This document shows, one piece after another, positions 58,414-64,000 of a stretch of 64,000 nt of DNA (positions are counted from its first letter, which is position 1; every line of letters begins with the position of its first letter). Origin of the DNA: Streptomyces sp. NRRL S-340 (GTDB taxonomy: Bacteria; Actinomycetota; Actinomycetes; Streptomycetales; Streptomycetaceae); the NCBI RefSeq assembly GCF_000720185.1, contig NZ_JOIY01000021.1:1-64000 (forward strand), in the 5' to 3' direction. The notes below the pieces were generated by a model. The model did no database searches. It saw nothing but the letters and a program-made list of their open reading frames with translations, and was not told the origin of the DNA. A program made the position numbers and the translations under genes.

Positions 58414-60087
58414 CTACGCGAAACGCTTCTCAAGGGCATCAGCCGTTACCTTGTACACGGCAGCCGAAGCTTGGTGCCGATAGGTCACGAAGACGTCCTC
58501 AATAATATCCATATCGAGGTCCTGCTTGTTGCGCACAGTGCCGCTCTCAGCCGAAGCAAGACTCAGGAAAAGAGCCTGAATAAGCAGCACAACGTCGGCG
58601 TCTTCACCGAACCTCTCGTCAAACATTCTCATAAACCGATGAGAACGATTGATTTTCACAATCGTCCCCAGAGTGGCATCACGCGAGCGTTCCCACAACG
58701 CATTGTCGTCCAACTGATCAACGAACGTGACCCTCGCCCCTTCCTTACGAGCCTTCTCCCGCTCTTCGTCGGTCAGGGGGTGGCGAACAGACTCCTTCTC
58801 GGCTCGCTTGGTCCGCTCATCCTCAGAGGCCGCATCATCGGGATCCGTGGGGAGGAACTCTGGGAAGTCGACCTCAATGAGCGCTTCTGCAGCCTTCCTA
58901 TTAGGGTCCTGATTCGCCTTCGCCCGAAGGATCTTCGCAGCGTTCCTCCAGCCACTCTTGCTCAGCCGCCTCGCTTCATAAATGGCTTCACTGAGGGCCC
59001 CCTCAGCCTCCTCGCTAAGAAGTATCTCCGACTTCTTCACGTCGATATTGAAGGCATCGTCAGCCGAATCGTCGATCATGATTCGACCCCGAAAGGCGAA
59101 ATAATCCTGATCGGCTGGAATCAGACCATTGAACCGCTCAGCTCGACGAATGAGACGCTTGTTCCTGTAAACATAGAAGCCGTAGTGACTTGCACCGATC
59201 ATGTACCTCCTTCGGATCTCAGCGGCATTTTCGAAAGCCGGTGGGTGCACCAGCTGCGTCGCTTCGATTGTCGCCTCTACCTGATTCTCTGCGTCAAGAA
59301 CGACAGGCGTCGGACGTTCAAGCCAGCGAACGTCACGACCATCCCAGGTCGAATCATCAAGATTCCCAGCCGCATTGGCCTCGTTGACAAATAGAGGATC
59401 GAAAGGCTCCACCGGAACGCCATCAAGAAGAATCTGGAGATCTCCACCATTCGGCTGCAGGAAGTAGAAGTACGTCACACCCAAGTTCAGCTCAAGGGCC
59501 TCACGAGTCTTGCGGATGCTCGGGTGATTGCGCTTATGAATCTTCTCGATCGTGACCACTGTGCCGTGCGTAGTGCCAGGAAGTAGCTCACTCAGGCGTT
59601 GGAGATCGGCAGGATCGGGATCCACCGTCAGGCACTCCAGCCTGCCCGTTTCTTCTACATGCGGAAGATCAAGGATCACCTTGCTCCATGATGCGCCCTC
59701 GGGTGCACTCATGACCTCGATGCGATCGCCTTGGGAAAGTCCCGCGCTCTTCAGTCCGAGGCCATACTTCCCGAGGCTCCCGGATGCATAATGCCCGTCC
59801 GTTCCCAATGCTAGCGACTCAATTAGTCGTTCGTGATCCATGCCGTCGCCATCATCGGCGATAATGTAACGAGCCGCGCTATTCCTGCGGGCTTCGGACA
59901 TATCAGGTTCACGCTCAAGCTTGATAGCGATACGGCGAGCGTTCGCTGCCACGGAATTATCAACGATGTCGCAGATGGCGCTCTCAGGCGTGTAACCGAT
60001 GCGTGCAATCGCACGAAGAATTCGCCCAGGATTGATGGGCACCTCGGTGAATCCCACCCTAGAGGCCCCCGCTTGACTCGCAGCCAT
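58414..60087 (-). CDS. MORC/Hsp90-like GHKL ATPase
   Basis: A 557-residue protein with an N-terminal GHKL ATPase domain: N-box AICDIVDNSVAANA (Asn44), motif IIADDGDGMD (residues 76-83) and the flexible lid GSLGKYGLGLKSAG. A second S5-like domain (DAFNIDVKKSEILLS, with the Lys that completes the ATP site) follows, then a charged region (about 375-430) and a C-terminal helical part. This matches bacterial MORC-type ATPases that Iyer and colleagues linked to restriction-modification operons. Start ATG 60087; TTG 60120 is possible. It is paired with a GIY-YIG-like gene. Confidence 0.85.
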   Translation of the reverse strand: MAASQAGASRVGFTEVPINPGRILRAIARIGYTPESAICDIVDNSVAANARRIAIKLEREPDMSEARRNSAARYIIADDGDGMDHERLIESLALGTDGHYASGSLGKYGLGLKSAGLSQGDRIEVMSAPEGASWSKVILDLPHVEETGRLECLTVDPDPADLQRLSELLPGTTHGTVVTIEKIHKRNHPSIRKTREALELNLGVTYFYFLQPNGGDLQILLDGVPVEPFDPLFVNEANAAGNLDDSTWDGRDVRWLERPTPVVLDAENQVEATIEATQLVHPPAFENAAEIRRRYMIGASHYGFYVYRNKRLIRRAERFNGLIPADQDYFAFRGRIMIDDSADDAFNIDVKKSEILLSEEAEGALSEAIYEARRLSKSGWRNAAKILRAKANQDPNRKAAEALIEVDFPEFLPTDPDDAASEDERTKRAEKESVRHPLTDEEREKARKEGARVTFVDQLDDNALWERSRDATLGTIVKINRSHRFMRMFDERFGEDADVVLLIQALFLSLASAESGTVRNKQDLDMDIIEDVFVTYRHQASAAVYKVTADALEKRFA

Positions 60088-60330
60088 GACTCCCCGACAC
60101 CTCTCCCTGACGTCCACCAAGCTTCATGCGAGGCCACAAGCTTCGTCCTCGCGCGCGCGGTCAGTGTCTCAGGTGCGTCTGACGGATCGTCGGCGATCAA
60201 GACAACAGGCCCGTATTGCGATGTATGTCCGAATGCCGGGGGCGGCCGGTCCCGCGAAAATACCGCTACCGCTAAACGTCGGAGCTCAGGGCAGCAGTCA
60301 CTTGCCCTCTGACGTCAACTGAGTGCCTAG

Positions 60331-60364
60331 GGCCCGCCTCTCGAAGATCAGGTCGAGGCGGGCC
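60331..60364 (-). terminator. terminator after the PAPS-reductase-like operon
   Basis: Arms GGCCCGCCTC plus CGA (60331-60344, one T bulged) and TCGAGGCGGGCC (60353-60364) form a strong hairpin 21 bases beyond the minus-strand stop at 60386. It separates this operon from the GHKL gene, whose promoter should lie in 60088-60330; nothing else was seen there. Confidence 0.75.
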
Positions 60365-60385
60365 GTAGGACCGATATCGCCCCGC

Positions 60386-61219
60386 TCAGAGGTGGCAGAC
60401 GGAGCAGCCTGCCTCGTCGTCGTCGGAGTCGAGGGCGTCGGTGAGGACTTCCAGGAGGGGTCGGTTCGGCTTAGTGCGCTTGGCAGCGCGCTCCAAGGCC
60501 GCCTGGTGCTTGGCCTCGATCTCTTCCTTGCGCTCGATCAGCTCTTGAAGGGATTCACCTTGCGACCAGGTGTAGTTGCGGCCCTTCATGGCGGTGTGCC
60601 GGTAGCGGACCTTCTCCTCGTACTCTATGGCTCGTTCGAACAGGTCCGGGTGGCGCTCCTTGAGGCCGACCCACTCGTGCTTGCGCTGGAAGAAGCAGAA
60701 GTAGCAGCCAGAGCGGGTGCGCCACTCGTAGTAGTCGGGCAGGCCGATGCCAGCCTCGTCGAGGATCCGCATGACGCCGTCCTTGTCGATGCCGTCCTCG
60801 CGGAAAGGGAAGACGGCTTCGATGTTCGGCTTTGTGCTGACGTAGCCGAGACGGTTCTCGTCGGCGCGGATGGCGACGTAGGAGATGACCTTGTCGTCGC
60901 CGACCCAGTCCTCCAGAGGCTTGATCTTGAGGTTCTTGGTGCACCAGCGCATCTGCGGGCTGGGAAGGGTGCCCTGGTAGACCTCCATCCAGTGGTCGAA
61001 GTCGCGGTCGGCGTTGAGCCGCACGATCGACTTGCCTAGGGCAGCCTCCAGCCGGTTGAGGTACTCGTAGGTCTCAGGCAGCTCGGCGCCGGTGTCACAG
61101 AAGAAGTACTCCATCTCCGGGACTCGGTCGCGCATGTAGACGGCAAGCGCGGACGAGTCCTTGCCGCCGGAGATGCCGAGCACATGCCGGACCTTCGTGG
61201 TGTCGGCTTCGTCGGTCAT
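60386..61219 (-). CDS. PAPS-reductase/ATP-pyrophosphatase family protein, DndC-like
   Basis: A 277-residue adenine-nucleotide alpha-hydrolase. PP-loop LGISGGKDSSAL (residues 14-25) activates a substrate with ATP. Cysteines occur in FFCDTGAE (Cys41), RWCTKNLK (Cys93) and GCYFCFFQRK (Cys172, Cys175), with a C-terminal GCSVCHL pair (273, 276), consistent with an iron-sulfur cluster as in DndC/SspD. Such enzymes act in DNA phosphorothioation and in some BREX-type systems. It overlaps the large upstream gene by four bases. No DndB, D or E partner is in the window. Confidence 0.88.
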   Translation of the reverse strand: MTDEADTTKVRHVLGISGGKDSSALAVYMRDRVPEMEYFFCDTGAELPETYEYLNRLEAALGKSIVRLNADRDFDHWMEVYQGTLPSPQMRWCTKNLKIKPLEDWVGDDKVISYVAIRADENRLGYVSTKPNIEAVFPFREDGIDKDGVMRILDEAGIGLPDYYEWRTRSGCYFCFFQRKHEWVGLKERHPDLFERAIEYEEKVRYRHTAMKGRNYTWSQGESLQELIERKEEIEAKHQAALERAAKRTKPNRPLLEVLTDALDSDDDEAGCSVCHL

Positions 61220-64000
61220 CCCTGTGCCTTCCTTTCACTCGCCGCTGTCGCGGCCTCGGTCACGCGCTGGGCGAGGGCAGCGAGCAGGATCCGTGCCCCG
61301 TCCGGCCCGAGTGCCTTCTCCGCCCGCTTCAGGACGTCTGCAGCTAGCGTGTCGGCCTCGCCGCGTGCTTGCTCAGGTACGTAGATCAGCGTGCGCTGCT
61401 CCACGCCGGCGCTGTCAGTCAAGGTCAACAACTGGGCGTCGAGCTTCTCTTCCCGATTCCGGACTTCACGTCCGGCGTGGTGCAGGTGCCCTACGCGGTC
61501 GAGGGCTGCAGCCATCGCCCGTGCTTTCTGGGGGAAGACCTTGGCTTCGTGGTCGTCCCAGTCGCCGAGAGCGGAGTTGGTGAGGCGTACGACGATGGGC
61601 TCCAGCCAGTCGTCGTCTTCGAGGCTGTCGCTGAGGACGAAGTCGACGAAGCCCCGCAGTTCTGGTGTCAGTACGGCGTCTGCGAAGCCTCGTAGCCGGG
61701 CCGCCAGCTGAGTGCGCAGTTCGGGAAGTTCGGCCGGCAGGCGGAACTCATTGGCCAGGACGCGGATGACGTCCGCCCGTAGCTGACTCTCGATCGCGAC
61801 GAGCTCGTCCGCTGCCGCAGTGAGGCGTTCGACATAGCTGTTCGCCGCTTCTGCGTTGGTGCGCGTGCGTGCAGGGACCTCAGGTAGACCGAGAGCCTTC
61901 GGCAAGGCGTGGAAGACCAGCTCGTCGGGGTCCACCGCCTTGGCGATAGTGGCGCGCACGGCGCGCGCATCAGCGGAAATGTTCTTGGTGGTGCGCGCGT
62001 ACTTGTTGAGGTCGGCCACCCGAGTGATCAAGGCGCTGGCGACCGCGAGCAGGTCGGGGTTACGCAGAGCCTTGGAGCGCGGCGCTTCCACTCCGAGGGA
62101 GACCATCAGCTTCTTGATGACGCTGCCGCGCTGGCCGTCTCCGGCCGGCGTGTACTTCACGGAGAAGCGTCCCGGGCCCTTGACGAGGCGCTCGACCACG
62201 TCAATGGTCAGCCGGGGCAGGTAGGTACCTTCCTCGAACAAGGCGACGTCGTGCTGACGGATGACGAGTGCTGGCACTAGGAACACCGGAATGACTCCGG
62301 CCTTAAGCCCGAAAGGCGGGCTCATAAGGGCCCGAATGACTTCCTCGATACTCAGTCGCTCGGTGGCGCCGGTGAGTACCTCGTTCAGCGCGTTCCAAGC
62401 AGGCTGCGCGTGCTCATGCCCCTCGCCAGGAGAAGAAAATCCGTACGGAAGCAGGCTCTCCTGCTGGTTCTCGGCCTGGGCCACTCCGTTTTCGCGGTGC
62501 AGTCCGAGGTAGGCCAGCGCGCCGCTGTACATGGCGCGCTCGGGCTTGTAACCGTCCTTGAAGCCAAGATTCTTCTGCCCGGACGCCGAGAGCATGGCCG
62601 TCAGCAGTATGCCGCGGGCCTGGGCGGCCTGGCTGGTCAGGACGTGGCGGCCGAGCATCTCGTTACGAATGTGGGGCGTGTGCGGGTACACCGACTCGCA
62701 GGCCAGGGAGACCAGTCCGCTGAGGCTCCGGGCCGTCAGGTTGGAGTCTGCGGGTTCTTCGCCCGGGGCGATGCCGCTGTGCCACAGGCTCCACGATCCG
62801 TCGGATGACGGCGGGTAGAAGGCATCCTGCATCAGCTCCAGCAGCTCCGCTTCGGCCTGCACGATTCGCTCGGTTACTTCCCGCCGGGCGACGTGGTCGA
62901 GGCCCTGATCATTGCTCAGTTCCTTGAGCGCGACCAGGTAGGTGGCCGTCGTGAGCACCACGTCAGGGTCCGGCGTGGTACCGACGAGCACGGGCAGGGG
63001 CGAATCGACGTTCGGCCGGTTGGCGTTGGTGCCGAGGTGGAAGACGACGAGACCGTCGGCAGGCTCCCTCAACTCGTCTGGGGCAGCGACTGCCTTGGTC
63101 TCCGGACCGCTGACCGCGGTGTAGAACACGCGCATCATGCCGGTGACCTGGCTGTGACGGCCGGCCACGAATGCCTGCGGGACGAGCCCACCGAGTCGAT
63201 CGATGACCGAGGCGTCATCGAAGTGGCTGATGATTTCCTTGAGTCGGCCGTCGATGTCGACGTCCGTGCCCTGCCATACCCGGTACTCGCCACTGAACTC
63301 GCGGTGAACCACGAAGCCCCGGCGGACGAGGTCGGCGAGCCGTTCTTCGAGCGCCGTGAAGGCGTCGGGGTCGGCGACCTCGGTGGGGTCGTGGAGAGCA
63401 AAGTGGATCATCGGGGCGGTGGCGCTGAGGGCCCCGTCGGAGTCGATCAGGTTAAGGACACCGATGGTCTTCAGAATGTCCTGATCAGCGTCCGGGAGGC
63501 CGTTGGCGTCCCGGATACGCGCATCGACCTCGATCCATCGGCTCGCGTTGGCGGAAGCAAGCAGGGTAGTGCGTCCGGAATTGAGGAAGTAGTCGTACAG
63601 CTGCGGCAGCCGCACCGTGCTGGCATGGTCGGCTTCCTCGGTGCTGTGCCGCGCCACCGAGTGGCGGACGGTGTTGGGTTCGCCGCTGTTGAGGAAGCCT
63701 GAAAGGCTGCGGTCGTGTTGGCCGATCTGGGCAGCGAGAATCGGAGCGGCGAGGGCCGTGATCGGGTGCAGCGGATACAGGTCGGCGAAGTGTTCGGGAC
63801 CAAGCTCAGCCAGGACCCCGAGACCATGCTCCGTCCAGATCTCCGCGGAGGCGTGAGCCGACGTGGCAATCAGGGCTTTGCCTGCGGGGCTGACGGCTGA
63901 GTGGTCGAGGCGGCGACGCAGCAGGTGCAGGGAGTCACCGTGGTGGGGCACGAAGGTGATGTCTTCGAAGCGGCCCTGGATCTTGGCCCATTCGCGGGTC
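61216..64000 (-). CDS. very large protein (defence-type ATPase family?), C-terminal part
   Basis: A minus-strand frame open to the right edge; the C-terminal 927 residues are visible. The first visible stretch (WAKIQGRFEDITFV, then LGPEHFADLYPLHPITALAAP and DRSLSGFLNSGEPNTV) resembles the post-ATPase region of large P-loop proteins found in defence islands. The rest is helical, with YLVALKELSNDQG, ALMSPPFGLKAGVIPVFL and a coiled C-terminus. No Walker motif is visible, so the ATPase core, if any, lies beyond 64000. It is coupled to the PAPS-reductase-like gene. The name stays open. Confidence 0.7.
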   Translation of the reverse strand, partial: TREWAKIQGRFEDITFVPHHGDSLHLLRRRLDHSAVSPAGKALIATSAHASAEIWTEHGLGVLAELGPEHFADLYPLHPITALAAPILAAQIGQHDRSLSGFLNSGEPNTVRHSVARHSTEEADHASTVRLPQLYDYFLNSGRTTLLASANASRWIEVDARIRDANGLPDADQDILKTIGVLNLIDSDGALSATAPMIHFALHDPTEVADPDAFTALEERLADLVRRGFVVHREFSGEYRVWQGTDVDIDGRLKEIISHFDDASVIDRLGGLVPQAFVAGRHSQVTGMMRVFYTAVSGPETKAVAAPDELREPADGLVVFHLGTNANRPNVDSPLPVLVGTTPDPDVVLTTATYLVALKELSNDQGLDHVARREVTERIVQAEAELLELMQDAFYPPSSDGSWSLWHSGIAPGEEPADSNLTARSLSGLVSLACESVYPHTPHIRNEMLGRHVLTSQAAQARGILLTAMLSASGQKNLGFKDGYKPERAMYSGALAYLGLHRENGVAQAENQQESLLPYGFSSPGEGHEHAQPAWNALNEVLTGATERLSIEEVIRALMSPPFGLKAGVIPVFLVPALVIRQHDVALFEEGTYLPRLTIDVVERLVKGPGRFSVKYTPAGDGQRGSVIKKLMVSLGVEAPRSKALRNPDLLAVASALITRVADLNKYARTTKNISADARAVRATIAKAVDPDELVFHALPKALGLPEVPARTRTNAEAANSYVERLTAAADELVAIESQLRADVIRVLANEFRLPAELPELRTQLAARLRGFADAVLTPELRGFVDFVLSDSLEDDDWLEPIVVRLTNSALGDWDDHEAKVFPQKARAMAAALDRVGHLHHAGREVRNREEKLDAQLLTLTDSAGVEQRTLIYVPEQARGEADTLAADVLKRAEKALGPDGARILLAALAQRVTEAATAASERKAQG

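Overview
The window looks like a high-GC Streptomyces chromosome, probably a variable arm or accessory part. Pointers are the very high third-position GC, start codons that are often GTG or TTG, GTGA/ATGA coupling between operon genes, an SsgA-family sporulation protein, a LAL-type LuxR regulator, several AraC/TetR regulators and a secreted mannanase. No tRNA or rRNA gene was seen.

Positions 1 to about 33300 are metabolic and regulatory. In order: an alpha/beta hydrolase (cut by the left edge) diverging from an amidohydrolase / isochorismatase-like / DoxX / YoaK / GNAT run; a sugar-type ABC importer (lipoprotein plus two permeases, no ATPase); an alpha/beta hydrolase lacking its nucleophile Ser; a 914-residue LuxR regulator; an AraC regulator; an FMN reductase plus flavin monooxygenase pair; a cydA-cydB-cydD-cydC operon; an SsgA-like protein; a second hydrolase and two more AraC regulators; two opposed LuxR remnants; a DUF4232 lipoprotein; a MaoC / SMP-30-like pair; a decayed manA next to a GH5-CBM2 mannanase; and a TetR/SDR divergent pair. 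Three promoters here (amidohydrolase, flavin monooxygenase, SMP-30) share a bipartite GTGCAC-N16-GTGCAC element with constant 22-base spacing, which suggests one regulon.

Positions about 33350 to 41100 are a mobile or defence-like region. It opens with gene debris (truncated aldo/keto reductase, the displaced 3' end of a TrmA/RlmD-type methyltransferase gene, a 16-base direct repeat). It carries a PD-(D/E)XK-like nuclease with an unknown partner, a multi-pass membrane protein divergent from a DUF4062 protein, an HhH-GPD protein, a DUF4839 membrane protein, and an integrase/excisionase pair.

Positions about 41800 to 57800 hold an unusual small-molecule cluster. Leftward: XRE-TPR regulator, YdcF, WbqC. 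Rightward and tightly coupled: anti-sigma-type ATPase, HAD phosphatase, GT-B-like protein, a thymidylate-synthase homologue with Asp at the base-recognising Asn, a NodU/CmcH-type carbamoyltransferase, a glycosyltransferase, a P-loop kinase, a methyltransferase, two APH-fold kinases around a histidine phosphatase, and finally an epimerase truncated after its Rossmann motif. I read it as a pathway making a carbamoylated, glycosylated nucleotide-derived product; this is inference.

Positions about 57910 to 64000 are a second defence-like island on the minus strand: a GIY-YIG-like nuclease with a MORC/Hsp90-type GHKL ATPase, then, behind its own terminator, a DndC-like PAPS-reductase-family enzyme coupled to a very large protein that runs off the right edge.
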